From Leifsonia aquatica (GTDB lineage Bacteria; Actinomycetota; Actinomycetes; Actinomycetales; Microbacteriaceae): 64,000 nt of DNA. Below are positions 20,500 through 32,432 of the stretch, one piece after another. The position numbers and the translations under genes are program-made. The DNA lies in assembly GCF_014190775.1 (NCBI RefSeq), contig NZ_JACHVP010000001.1, forward strand, positions 1,488,001 through 1,552,000, written 5' to 3'. Positions within the stretch are counted from its first letter, which is position 1; the number at the start of each line of letters is the position of its first letter. Below the pieces are notes generated by a model. That model was not told the origin of the DNA. It saw only the letters and a program-made list of their open reading frames with translations, and did not search any database.

Positions 20500-22992
20500 A
20501 TGACACCAGCAGACGACCAGACCCCGGCCGGCATCACCGAACGCATCGAAGACGTCGACGTCACGACGGAGATGCAGGGCTCGTTCCTCGAGTACGCCTA
20601 TTCGGTCATCTACTCCCGCGCCCTCCCGGACGCCCGCGACGGCCTTAAGCCGGTCCAGCGCCGCATCCTGTACATGATGACCGAGATGGGTCTGCGACCA
20701 GACCGCGGTCACGTGAAGTCGGCGCGCGTCACCGGCGAGGTGATGGGAAAGCTCCACCCGCACGGCGACAGCGCGATCTACGACGCGCTCGTGCGCATGG
20801 CCCAGGACTTCACCCTCCGCGTCCCCCTCGTCGACGGACACGGCAACTTCGGCTCGCTCGACGACGGCCCAGCGGCCGCGCGGTACACCGAGGCGCGCCT
20901 GACGGCGGCGGCGCTCGCCCTCGCGGAGGACCTCGACGAGGACGTCGTCGACTTCGTCCCCAACTACGACGCCCAGCTCATGCAGCCGGACGTGCTGCCC
21001 GCTGCCTTCCCGAACCTGCTCGTCAACGGTGCGAGCGGCATCGCGGTGGGCATGGCGACCAACATGGCCCCGCACAACCTCATCGAGGTCGTCGGCGCCG
21101 CACGGCACCTGCTCGAGAATCCCGACGCCACGCTCGACGACCTGATGGCCTACGTGCCCGGCCCCGACCTCCCGTGCGGAGGCACGATCGCCGGTCTGGC
21201 CGGCGTGCGGGACGCGTATGCGACCGGACGCGGCAGCTTCCGGATGCGCGCCAAGGTCGCCGTCGAGGCGATCACCGCACGCAAGAGCGGCCTCGTCGTC
21301 ACCGAGCTGCCGTACATGGTCGGACCCGAGAAGGTCATCGAGAAGATCAAGGACGGCGTCGGCGCCAAGAAGCTCAACGGCATCTCCGACGTCACCGACC
21401 TGAGCGACCGGCAGAACGGCCTGCGCCTCGTCATCGGCATCAAGACCGGGTTCAGCCCGGACGCCGTGCTCGAGCAGCTCTACCGGCACACGCCGCTCGA
21501 GGAGGGCTTCTCGATCAACAACGTCGCCCTGGTCGAGGGCGGCCCGCAGACCCTCGGCCTGCGCGAACTGCTCTCGGTCTACCTCGACCACCGCGTGCGC
21601 GTCGTCACCCGCCGGTCCGAGTTCCGCCTGGCCCGCCGCAAGGAGCGCCTGCACCTCGTCGAGGGCCTCCTCATCGCGATCCTCGACATCGACGAGGTCA
21701 TCCAGGTCATCCGCTCGTCCGACGACACCGAGCAGGCCCGCACGCGCCTCATGCAGGTGTTCGACCTCAGCACGCTGCAGGCCGACTACATCCTCGAGTT
21801 GCGTCTGCGCCGCCTCACCCGGTTCTCCCGCATCGAGCTCGAGACCGAGCGTGACCAGCTCCGCGCCGAGATCGCCGAGCTGGAGGCGCTCCTCGCGAGC
21901 CGTCAGCGCATCAACGAGCTCGTGTCGGACGAGCTGGAGCAGGTCGCCGCGAAGTTCGGCACCCCGCGCCGCACCCTGCTGACGGAGGCCAAGCCCTCCA
22001 TCGCCGGCACCTCCGGGCGTGGAAAGGCCGCCCAGGTGCAGCTCGAGGTCGCCGACGTGCCGTGCCGCGTCTTCCTCTCGACCACGGGCCGCATCCTGCG
22101 CGTGGACGAGCCCGCCCCGGTGGAGGGCGTCGAGCCGGGCGCCCTCGACCGCATCCAGCCGCCGGCCCGGCGCAGCAAGCACGACGCGATCCTCTCGCAG
22201 CTCGACACGACGAGCCGCGCCGAGATCGGCGCCGTCACGAACACCGGCCGGCTCATCCGCTTCTCCCCCGTCGACCTGCCCGCGGCGCCGCTCAACTCCA
22301 TCCAGCTGGGCGCCGGCGTCAAGGTGGGCGACTATCTCGCCCTCGCCGACAAGAAGGAGCGCATCCTCGCCATCCTCTCGCTCGACGACGCCCGCACCAT
22401 CGCGCTCGGCACCCGTCAGGGCGTCGTGAAGCGCGTGGTCGCCGGCGACTGGGCCAACAAGCCGGAGTTCGAGATCATCGCGCTCAAGCCCGGCGACGAG
22501 GTCGTCGGGGCCGTGCAGGTCGAGGACACGGACGAGTTCGTGTTCATCGCCAGCGATGCCCAGCTGCTCCGCTTCCCCGCCTCCGCCGTGCGCCCCCAGG
22601 GCCGTTCGGCCGGCGGCATGGCGGGCATCAACCTCGGGGACGGCGCACGCGTGCTCTCCTTCGGCGCGGTCCCGGCCGACGAGAAGGAGTCCGCGGTCGT
22701 CGTCACGATCGCGACCGGCGGGCAGACCCTGCCCGGCACCGACCCCGGCAGCGGCAAGGTCAGCGACCTGGCGGAGTTCCCCGCCAAGGGCCGCGCCACC
22801 GGCGGCGTGCGCGCCCAGCGCTTCCTCAAGGGCGAGGGCGAGCTCTCGCTCGCCTGGGTCGGCCGTGGGCCGGCGCTCGCGGTCGGCACGGACGGCGCCG
22901 CGCGCACCCTGCCCGAGGGCGGCGCACGCCGCGACGCCTCCGGCACCCCCCTCGACATGGTCGTGGGCTCGGTCGGCCGCCAGATCGGCTGA
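20500..22992 (+). CDS. parC: DNA topoisomerase IV subunit A
   Basis: An 830-residue type IIA topoisomerase A subunit, which cuts and rejoins DNA and decatenates chromosomes with ParE. The winged-helix region has [20 protein letters not shown] (D90, S91; quinolone region) and the active-site tyrosine is Y129 in AARYTEARL. The tower and coiled-coil parts and a C-terminal beta-propeller follow. It is called topoisomerase IV rather than gyrase because its partner gene parE is convergent next door, and gyrA/gyrB normally sit near dnaA. The ATG has no ribosome site and may be leaderless. Confidence 0.9.
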   Translation: MTPADDQTPAGITERIEDVDVTTEMQGSFLEYAYSVIYSRALPDARDGLKPVQRRILYMMTEMGLRPDRGHVKSARVTGEVMGKLHPHGDSAIYDALVRMAQDFTLRVPLVDGHGNFGSLDDGPAAARYTEARLTAAALALAEDLDEDVVDFVPNYDAQLMQPDVLPAAFPNLLVNGASGIAVGMATNMAPHNLIEVVGAARHLLENPDATLDDLMAYVPGPDLPCGGTIAGLAGVRDAYATGRGSFRMRAKVAVEAITARKSGLVVTELPYMVGPEKVIEKIKDGVGAKKLNGISDVTDLSDRQNGLRLVIGIKTGFSPDAVLEQLYRHTPLEEGFSINNVALVEGGPQTLGLRELLSVYLDHRVRVVTRRSEFRLARRKERLHLVEGLLIAILDIDEVIQVIRSSDDTEQARTRLMQVFDLSTLQADYILELRLRRLTRFSRIELETERDQLRAEIAELEALLASRQRINELVSDELEQVAAKFGTPRRTLLTEAKPSIAGTSGRGKAAQVQLEVADVPCRVFLSTTGRILRVDEPAPVEGVEPGALDRIQPPARRSKHDAILSQLDTTSRAEIGAVTNTGRLIRFSPVDLPAAPLNSIQLGAGVKVGDYLALADKKERILAILSLDDARTIALGTRQGVVKRVVAGDWANKPEFEIIALKPGDEVVGAVQVEDTDEFVFIASDAQLLRFPASAVRPQGRSAGGMAGINLGDGARVLSFGAVPADEKESAVVVTIATGGQTLPGTDPGSGKVSDLAEFPAKGRATGGVRAQRFLKGEGELSLAWVGRGPALAVGTDGAARTLPEGGARRDASGTPLDMVVGSVGRQIG

Positions 22993-23021
22993 CCCGCTCC
23001 CGCGCCCCTCGCCGCCCGCCC

Positions 23022-23087
23022 CTCGCGAGAGGTGACTCGTTGCGGGTCCGGCGCGCCGAGCACCCGCAACGAGTCACGTCTCGCGAG
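23022..23087. repeat. Long palindrome between convergent parC and parE
   Basis: Two 26-bp arms (23022-23047 and 23062-23087) pair at 25 of 26 positions; the inner part of each arm is TGACTCGTTGCGGGT or its complement and the ends are CTCGCGAG. The 14-bp loop contains the palindrome GGCGCGCC. It probably terminates both genes, but it has no T-run and is longer than other terminators here, so it may belong to a dispersed palindromic family. Confidence 0.85.
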
Positions 23088-23122
23088 CCGGACGCGGGCC
23101 GGAGGCGAGCGAGCTGGGGAGG

Positions 23123-25207
<2,085 letters not shown>

Positions 25208-25419
25208 GAGTGCTCCTTGCGTTCCGAGTGCGCCCGGAGGATGCGGGCGTCGTGCTCCTTCCAGCGTAGACAACACCGGGGACACCCTCCGCCACCGACA
25301 CCCAGCGCCCGCGAGGCTACGCGTTGAGCGAAATAGCAGGCAATGCGCGATGGATTACCCGCCGGGCGTGGTTCTATAGAGGTACCGAGTTCACCGGTTG
25401 CGACTGAAAGGAGCATCAC
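25208..25419. other. Divergent promoter region of parE and the DUF7455 gene
   Basis: This 212-bp gap holds no gene that I can support. Toward DUF7455 a -10 like TATAGA at 25375-25380 would give a leader of about 30 nt containing AAAGGAG. Toward parE a -10 like TACGCT (25268-25263, minus strand) would give a leader of about 50 nt. No clear -35 element or operator is seen. Confidence 0.4.
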
Positions 25420-25656
25420 ATGTCGACGATCACTTCGGAGAACGATGCGGTTGACGAGCTCGCTTCGGGGCCGCAGCTGACTGCTGCCGATCGGTGCGAC
25501 AGCTGCGGAGCGCAGGCCTACATCCGCGTCGTCGTGAACAACGGCGAGCTGCTGTTCTGTGCGCACCACGGCAAGAAGCACCAGGAGAAGCTCTCGGAGA
25601 TCGCCCACAGCTGGCACGACGAGACTGCTCGCCTGTTCGAAGAGCAGCGCGCGTAA
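25420..25656 (+). CDS. DUF7455 family small zinc-binding-like protein
   Basis: A 78-residue protein with C26 and C29 (RCDSCGAQAY) and C47/H50 (LFCAHHGKKH), a likely single zinc site. This pattern (DxCDxCGAxAYVRV, then LFCxHH) is the DUF7455 family of actinobacteria; function unknown. AAAGGAG lies 7 nt before the ATG, so it should be well translated. It is 33 bp upstream of the alanine-racemase-like pair on the same strand and could be cotranscribed with it. Confidence 0.88.
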   Translation: MSTITSENDAVDELASGPQLTAADRCDSCGAQAYIRVVVNNGELLFCAHHGKKHQEKLSEIAHSWHDETARLFEEQRA

Positions 25657-25689
25657 CGCGGCCGCGTCGACCGCGAGGCTGACCGGACG

Positions 25690-26403
25690 ATGACAGCAGG
25701 GCACGGCGTGCGCAGGCGCGCCACGATCGACCTCGCCGTCGTCCGCTCCACCGCAGCGGCGCTCAGCGCGTCCCTCCCCGACTCCACCGCCGATCTCCGC
25801 GCGGACGCGTACGGCCACGGGCTCATCCCCGTGGCACGTGCGCTGTCCGCCGCGGGGGTCGGCGGTTTCGTCGTCTCCCGCATCGAAGACGCCGCCGCCC
25901 TGGCGGACGACGGCATCGGCTCCCGCGTCACGGTCGGCGGCCCGGGACCCGGCTCGGGTGCACTGCTCGGACCGGAGCTCTTCGGCCTCGACCCGGCCGC
26001 GGCGACCCCGCCCGCGATGCGCCTCACCGGCGAGATCATCGCCGTCAAGCGGGTGGAGGCCGACCGCGGTGTCTCCTACGGGTACACCTACCGCACGACG
26101 AACCCGACCACGCTCGTGCTGGTCGCGCTCGGCTACGCCGACGGCATCCTCCGGGTCGCCTCGAACAAGGCGCCCGTCCAGGTCGGCGCGACGCGAGGCC
26201 GGGTGACCGGCCGGATCGCGATGGATCAGTTCGTCGTCGACATCGGCGAGGGCGACGCCTCCCCCGGCGACCCCGTCGTCCTGTTCGGCGACCCCGCACG
26301 CGACGAGCCGACCGTGCTCGACTGGGCGGACGCCATCGGCGTCGCCGCCCCCGTCATCACCAGCCGGCTCGGCCGGCGCATCGAGAGGGTGCACAGCGCA
26401 TGA
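25690..26403 (+). CDS. Truncated alanine racemase paralog: C-terminal domain intact, PLP barrel mostly missing
   Basis: A 237-residue member of the alanine racemase family (usual length about 360-380). The N-terminal strand and first helices are recognisable (ATIDLAVVRSTAAAL, then LRADAYGHG), but the PLP lysine position is R37. Most of the barrel is gone: after about residue 80 a Gly/Pro linker leads straight to PELFGLDP and the C-terminal beta domain. The carboxylated-Lys, Arg, His and PLP-phosphate positions of the barrel are therefore absent. In contrast the C-terminal domain is canonical: Y149 in LGYADG and M178-D179 in GRIAMDQFVVDIG. The reading frame is clean and its stop overlaps the next start by ATGA, which argues against a decaying pseudogene. 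It cannot be a racemase alone; it may pair with the next protein. Confidence 0.85.
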   Translation: MTAGHGVRRRATIDLAVVRSTAAALSASLPDSTADLRADAYGHGLIPVARALSAAGVGGFVVSRIEDAAALADDGIGSRVTVGGPGPGSGALLGPELFGLDPAAATPPAMRLTGEIIAVKRVEADRGVSYGYTYRTTNPTTLVLVALGYADGILRVASNKAPVQVGATRGRVTGRIAMDQFVVDIGEGDASPGDPVVLFGDPARDEPTVLDWADAIGVAAPVITSRLGRRIERVHSA

Positions 26404-27476
26404 CGATCGTCGACGCCATCGCCGAGCCGCTGCCCCGCGCCGTCATCGACCTCGCCGCCCTCCGGCGCAACGTCGCCCACCTCGCCGCGATCGCCGCACC
26501 GGCCGAGGTGATGCTCGCCGTCAAGGCCGACGCCTACGGCCACGGCCTCCTCCCCATCGCCGAGGCGGGGCTCGAAGCGGGCGCCACCTCCCTCGCCGTG
26601 CTCGAGGTCCCTGCCGGGCTCGTGCTGCGACGCGCCGGCGTGACGGCGCCGCTGCTCGCCTGGCTGCACGGCCAGGACACCGATTGGCGCGCTGCCATCG
26701 AGAACGACGTCCAGCTCGGGATCTCCGCCCGCTGGCAGCTCGACGCGATCGCCGCAGCGGGCGCCGACCGCCCCGCCGTGGTGCATCTCAAGGTCGACAC
26801 CGGACTCAGCCGCAACGGCGCGACGCGGGCCGACTGGCCCGGTCTCGTGGACTCGGCGCTGGCCCTGCAGGAACGCGGCATCGTCCGCGTCCGCGCCGCC
26901 TGGTCGCACCTCGCCGACGCCTCCCTCGAAGAGGACAGGCGCGCCCTCGCCGAGTTCCACGAGGCGGTCGCCGAGGCCCAGGCCCGTGGCGCCCGCTTCG
27001 AGATCCTGCACCTGGCCGCGAGCTCGGCGGGCATCCGCATGCCGGAGGCCCGCTTCGACCTCGTCCGCTTCGGCATCGCCGCGTACGGCTTCTCCCCCTT
27101 CGACGACGCCACCGGCGCCGAGCTCGGGCTGATCCCGACGATGCGACTGGAGGCTCCCGTCACCGAGGTGCACGTCGACGGCACCACCCGCGTCCGAATC
27201 GGCATCGGCTACGGAGACGGCGTTCCGACCCTGGGGATCGCGAAGGCGTCCGTACAGCTGGCCGGCCGTCGCTGCCCGGTCGTCGCCGTCGAGGTCGATT
27301 CGATGCTCGTCGATGCCGGTGACGCGAGAGTGCGCGCGGGTGATCCGGCGATCCTGTTCGGCCCGGGCACCGACGGCGAGGCGACGGCCGAGACCTGGGC
27401 GGACTGGGCGGAGACCATCGCCGACGAGATGATCACCGGCGTGGCCGCACGGGTCCCGCGCGTCTACGTCGGCTAG
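26400..27476 (+). CDS. alr: Alanine racemase family protein, full-length barrel, altered C-terminal domain
   Basis: A 358-residue PLP enzyme of the alanine racemase fold. The barrel has all expected residues: PLP lysine K42 and Y46 (VKADAYGHG), K131 and R138 (LKVDTGLSRNG), H170 (WSHLAD), S209 (LAASSAG) and R223 (LVRFGIAAYG). The catalytic Tyr of the C-terminal domain is Y271 (IGYGDG). The usual GR-x-x-MDQ segment reads VAVEVDSM, so V299 replaces the Met, although D300 remains. It is translationally coupled to the truncated paralog before it. It may make D-Ala or racemise another amino acid. It converges on gatD with 9 bp between the stops. Confidence 0.88.
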   Translation: MTIVDAIAEPLPRAVIDLAALRRNVAHLAAIAAPAEVMLAVKADAYGHGLLPIAEAGLEAGATSLAVLEVPAGLVLRRAGVTAPLLAWLHGQDTDWRAAIENDVQLGISARWQLDAIAAAGADRPAVVHLKVDTGLSRNGATRADWPGLVDSALALQERGIVRVRAAWSHLADASLEEDRRALAEFHEAVAEAQARGARFEILHLAASSAGIRMPEARFDLVRFGIAAYGFSPFDDATGAELGLIPTMRLEAPVTEVHVDGTTRVRIGIGYGDGVPTLGIAKASVQLAGRRCPVVAVEVDSMLVDAGDARVRAGDPAILFGPGTDGEATAETWADWAETIADEMITGVAARVPRVYVG

Positions 27477-27485
27477 CGGGGCTCG

Positions 27486-28202
27486 CTAGAGCGAGACACC
27501 GAGCCGATCCGCGATCGCACGACGCGCGTTCGTCGCGTAGCGGTCGACCCGCTCGGTCTGCGACACCGGCGGCAGCTCGGCGCGCAGCGCGGTCGCGAGC
27601 AGCCGGTCGGCCAGCACCGGGTTCATCGGCAGCACCGGACCGTGCAGGTGGGTGCCGATCGACGCACCGATGGTCACGCCCTCGGATGCGCCGTCGTTGC
27701 CCGTCCCGCTGAGGACGCGGCCCAGCGGCTCGCCACCCTCCAGCTCGGTGCGGGCGGAGTGGTTCTCGAACCCGGCCAGGCTGCCGAGCTCCGTGCTGCG
27801 CACGACGATCTCGCCCACGTGACGGGCAGTCCCCAGTACGGCGCGGCTCGGGAACACCTGAGCGCCGCCGAGCGTCTCCCCCTCGGGCGTCACCAGTTCG
27901 CGGCCGAGCAGCTGCCAGCCTCCCGCGATCGCGAGGATCGGGACGCCGGCGTCGCGCCAGTCCCGCAGGCGGCCGGCGATCTGCAGCACGTCGGCGTGCA
28001 CGGCACGCTGGGCGGAGAGAGGACCGGAGCCGATGTGAACGATGTCGGCACTCGCCGGCAGCTCGCCGCCGGGTGCGTGGTGGACGACCTCGGCCTCGAT
28101 ACCGCGCCAGCGGGCGCGCTCGACGAGGGCGAGCACGTTACCGGCGTCGCCGTTGATGCCCAGCTCGCGCGGGTACAGGTGGAGGATGCGCAGCACGCTC
28201 AT
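27486..28202 (-). CDS. gatD: GatD-like type 1 glutamine amidotransferase lacking the catalytic cysteine
   Basis: A 238-residue class I glutamine amidotransferase-like protein in the position and fold of GatD (start LRILHLYPRELGINGDAGN, then IVHIGSGPLSAQ, GFENH and THLHGPVLPMNP). GatD normally hydrolyses glutamine and passes ammonia to MurT to amidate D-Glu in lipid II. The nucleophile elbow, usually AICGG, reads AIAGGW here: A93 replaces the Cys, checked on the nucleotides near 27930. The partner His (H187) and the GFENH segment remain. It should therefore be inactive as a glutaminase. The start overlaps the murT stop by ATGA. Confidence 0.88.
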   Translation of the reverse strand: MSVLRILHLYPRELGINGDAGNVLALVERARWRGIEAEVVHHAPGGELPASADIVHIGSGPLSAQRAVHADVLQIAGRLRDWRDAGVPILAIAGGWQLLGRELVTPEGETLGGAQVFPSRAVLGTARHVGEIVVRSTELGSLAGFENHSARTELEGGEPLGRVLSGTGNDGASEGVTIGASIGTHLHGPVLPMNPVLADRLLATALRAELPPVSQTERVDRYATNARRAIADRLGVSL

Positions 28203-29473
28203 CGCTCGCCGCCTTCCAGGTCGAGGAACCCGAGCTGTTTGCGGATCAGCATCATCTGCTCGTAGTTGACGATCATGGTCTTGGTGCCGTGCGACGGCTT
28301 CGGCAGGGCGAGGAAGGCGGCGAGAGCCGGCTTGAGCTCCGGGACGACCTGGTCGACCGGGATGCCCGCGTACGCGAAGCGGGTCGCGAACTGCCACGCC
28401 TTCGTGCCGGACACGATGTGCACCTGCTCGAGCTTCGACAGGTCGATGTCGTAGACCCACGACGGGTCGGGCGTCCCCTCGTCGACGGCGACGAAGACCT
28501 GCTCGGGCGACGCGGCCAGATAGTCGAGGTTGAGCTGCAGGCTCGGCGGGTTCTTCATCATGATGATCTCGATGTCCTCGTCGCCGACCCGCAGCGTCTC
28601 GCCGCGGCCGTAGACGGTGCGGAGGGAGGCCATGGCCGCGACCACCGCAGTCGACCGGAACCGGTCGCCGAGGAGGCGCCGCGCCATCGCCGTCGCGCCC
28701 GCGGCGTCGACGGCGTAGTGCAGGCCGCGCGCGGGCAGACCGATGCGCACGTGCTCGCCGCCGATCGTGAGCTGGGCGCTCTGCAGCTCCAGCGCGGAGA
28801 CGAAGACAGAGGGGACCGGGAGGGCGCCGGCGGCGACGCCGGTCAGGTCCTCCACGTTGGCCAGCCCGTTCGGTGCCGACTCGATGAGGGAGGGAGCAAC
28901 CGCGAAGGTCGACACGTCGCGTCCTGCAGCCGCGAGATCGGCGCCGACCCGGGCCAGGCTGTCGTCGTCCGCGTTGACCACCACGAACTCCGAGGAGGTC
29001 TCCGCGATGGACCGCAGCATCCCGACCACGCGCGTGGGCTCGAAGAAGCGGTTGAGCTGGTCGATCTGCACGTTGAGCAGCAGGGAACCCCGCGGCTTCA
29101 GCAGGGTGGCGAGGTCGACGCCGTAGGCCTCGTCGACCTCGATCACGCCGACGTCGCCGCGCACGTACCCGTCGAGCGGGACGTCGGCGAGCAGCGCCGA
29201 GGCGATCCCCTGCGGCAGATTGCCGCCGGACGGGTTGGTGAAGACCTCGAGACCGTGCTCGCGCAGGATCGCGGTGAGCATGTTCGTGGTGGTCGACTTG
29301 CCGTTCGAGCCGGAGACGAACACCACGCCGAGCGGCAACCGGCTGACGGCGCGCTCGAGGAACGCCGGAGCGATCGCGAGCGCGACCCGGCCGGGCACCG
29401 CCGACCCCCCGCCCCGCAGGCGCAGCAGCCAGCGGGCGAGGCGGCCGGCGACGACCGCCAATCGATACCGCAC
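28199..29473 (-). CDS. murT: MurT-like Mur ligase family protein without zinc ribbon
   Basis: A 424-residue Mur-ligase-fold protein with an N terminus typical of MurT (GGGSAVPGRVALAI). It has a P-loop GSNGKSTT at 55-62 (K59), EVDEA at 112-116 and the C-terminal segment DPSWVYDID (336-344). Canonical MurT has four zinc-binding cysteines in its central domain (expected here around 195-235); this protein has no cysteine at all. The conserved KNPAG segment reads KNPPS (307-311), and RDQLDR reads QIDQLNR. MurT activates the D-Glu alpha-carboxyl of lipid II for amidation; here the final nucleophile may differ. GTG at 29473 lies 4 nt after the sigA stop, so it is cotranscribed with sigA. Confidence 0.88.
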   Translation of the reverse strand: MRYRLAVVAGRLARWLLRLRGGGSAVPGRVALAIAPAFLERAVSRLPLGVVFVSGSNGKSTTTNMLTAILREHGLEVFTNPSGGNLPQGIASALLADVPLDGYVRGDVGVIEVDEAYGVDLATLLKPRGSLLLNVQIDQLNRFFEPTRVVGMLRSIAETSSEFVVVNADDDSLARVGADLAAAGRDVSTFAVAPSLIESAPNGLANVEDLTGVAAGALPVPSVFVSALELQSAQLTIGGEHVRIGLPARGLHYAVDAAGATAMARRLLGDRFRSTAVVAAMASLRTVYGRGETLRVGDEDIEIIMMKNPPSLQLNLDYLAASPEQVFVAVDEGTPDPSWVYDIDLSKLEQVHIVSGTKAWQFATRFAYAGIPVDQVVPELKPALAAFLALPKPSHGTKTMIVNYEQMMLIRKQLGFLDLEGGER

Positions 29474-29477
29474 CGGT

Positions 29478-30782
<1,305 letters not shown>

Positions 30783-31024
30783 GTGAACACCTTTCAATAC
30801 CAAGCGGAGGCCGGATTCCTCGCGGTTCCGCCGTGGCTCAGGGTTGCGTGCGGACATTACTAAGACCCATGTCAAGTCCTGGGGGGAACGTCGGGCATCG
30901 TCGAATGCTCCGACCCAACAGGATATGAACGGGTCCAGTGATCAATTATTGCACGATTCACGCGTTCTCCCGACCACGTCGACCGCCGCGCACGGAGGGG
31001 ATCCTCTGCTCCTGAGCCTCTGCG
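30783..31024 (-). other. sigA upstream region
   Basis: This 242-bp gap lies between sigA and the end of the MFS gene on the same strand. It is more AT-rich than its surroundings near 30935-30960 (GATCAATTATTGCACG), which fits a promoter zone, but I could not pair a convincing -35 and -10. A TTGACA on the minus strand at 30875-30870 lacks a -10 at the right distance. No gene is seen. Confidence 0.4.
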
Positions 31025-32365
31025 TCAGAACGGCTGCTGGCCGCTCCGCCTCCGCCATGCGTCTGACAGTGCAACCCAGATCGGGGCCACTTCTATTCCC
31101 TCGTCCTCCTGCAGGCGGCGGCGGGTGCGCCTGCGCGCCCGCACCAGGAAGACCACACCGGTCCCGATGATCAGGTACTGGATGGCGAACGCCCAGCGGA
31201 ACGAGTCGAGCGCATAGAGATCGGCGGTGGCGCCCGCCGGGACGCGGGCGCCGTTCTGGAGGTCGAGGGCGACGCCGATGAGGAACATCATCACGAAGCT
31301 CGCCAGGAATCCCCCGACATTGACGATGCCGTTCGCCGAGCCGAGGCTGTGCAGCGGGTTGGAAGTCCGCGCGAAGTCGAAGCCGATCAGCGAGCCGGGG
31401 CCACCGATGCCGATGGCGATCAGGAGCACCACGAGGAGCCAGACCGGAGGGACTCCCGGCCAGAGGAGGACGACGGCCCACACCACGCCCATCATCGCCA
31501 CGATGCCGAGCACCAGGTTGCTGCGCCGCAGCGGGTGCCGCGCGGTGAGCAGTCCGAGGATGGGGCCCGCGATCAGGCCGGCGACCACCGCGACGATCAG
31601 CAGCGCGGACGCCTCGGCCGGATCGATCCCGAGGGCGAACGCCATGAACGGCAGCCCCCACATCAGGCTGAACACCGTTCCGGAGGACTGGGTGACGAAG
31701 TGCGACCAGAATCCGAGCTGCGTGCCCGGCCGCGCGAGGCTGATCCGCAGCTGCCGCAGCGAGTCCCCCCAGGTCGCCGGGCGCGGGCCCTCGGAGGAGC
31801 CCACCGGACGGTCCGTGATGGCGACGACGATCGCGATCAAGGCGATGACGGAGAGGGAGGCCGCGGAGAGGAAGGCGGTCGTCCATCCCGCCAGGTGCAG
31901 GACGAGGGCGAACGGGACCGCGGAGAGCACCTGTCCGAGCTGCCCGATGTTGCCGATCCACTGGGAGAGCTGCGGCACGATGCGGCCGCGGAACCACGAG
32001 TTCACGAGCCGCATCACCGAGGTGAAGACGGTGGCGTCGCCGGCGCCGACGAGGATGCGGCCCAGGATGGCGATCGAGATGGTCGGCGCGAAGGCGACGG
32101 CGACCTGACCTGCGACCATCAGCGCGGTGCCGATGATCATGAGCCAGCGGGAGCCGATCCGGTCGATCAGCACGCCGACGGGGATCTGCATCGCGGCGTA
32201 CACGATCAGCTGGACGACGGCCAGCGTCGAGAGCACCGACGCCGACACGTGGAAGCGGTCGGTCGCCGCGACTCCTGCGACGCCGATCGTGGTGCGCTGC
32301 GTCACCGCCACGAGATAGGCGAAGGCGCCGATCCCGAAGACGAACCAGGAGCGCCGCGAGTTCAC
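31025..32365 (-). CDS. MFS transporter
   Basis: A 446-residue major facilitator superfamily protein with 12 predicted membrane segments. Motif A-like loops (LIDRIGSRWLMIIG and a later LLTARHPLRRSNLV) and the GRILVGAGDATVFTSVMRLVNSWF segment resemble the anion:cation symporter/metabolite transporter branch. The substrate is unknown. The GTG start has no ribosome site but has TAGACT 6 nt upstream. Confidence 0.88.
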   Translation of the reverse strand: MNSRRSWFVFGIGAFAYLVAVTQRTTIGVAGVAATDRFHVSASVLSTLAVVQLIVYAAMQIPVGVLIDRIGSRWLMIIGTALMVAGQVAVAFAPTISIAILGRILVGAGDATVFTSVMRLVNSWFRGRIVPQLSQWIGNIGQLGQVLSAVPFALVLHLAGWTTAFLSAASLSVIALIAIVVAITDRPVGSSEGPRPATWGDSLRQLRISLARPGTQLGFWSHFVTQSSGTVFSLMWGLPFMAFALGIDPAEASALLIVAVVAGLIAGPILGLLTARHPLRRSNLVLGIVAMMGVVWAVVLLWPGVPPVWLLVVLLIAIGIGGPGSLIGFDFARTSNPLHSLGSANGIVNVGGFLASFVMMFLIGVALDLQNGARVPAGATADLYALDSFRWAFAIQYLIIGTGVVFLVRARRRTRRRLQEDEGIEVAPIWVALSDAWRRRSGQQPF

Positions 32366-32371
32366 CCCACG

Positions 32372-32377
32372 AGTCTA
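32372..32377 (-). promoter_or_regulatory. -10 element of the MFS gene (leaderless)
   Basis: TAGACT on the minus strand, 6 nt before the GTG start at 32365. Confidence 0.5.
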
Positions 32378-32432
32378 GGCCGGATGCGCGGGAGGGATCG
32401 GATACGCCCGAGGTGCCGGGAGCCCGGCCGGC

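Noticed and set aside
25690-26403. Calling the short racemase gene a pseudogene
   Set aside because: The frame is clean, the C-terminal catalytic motifs are conserved and the gene is coupled by ATGA to the next; a domain-loss paralog fits better.
30870-30875. TTGACA on the minus strand as the sigA -35 element
   Set aside because: No -10 element lies 16-19 bp downstream; the sequence there is CGCACG.
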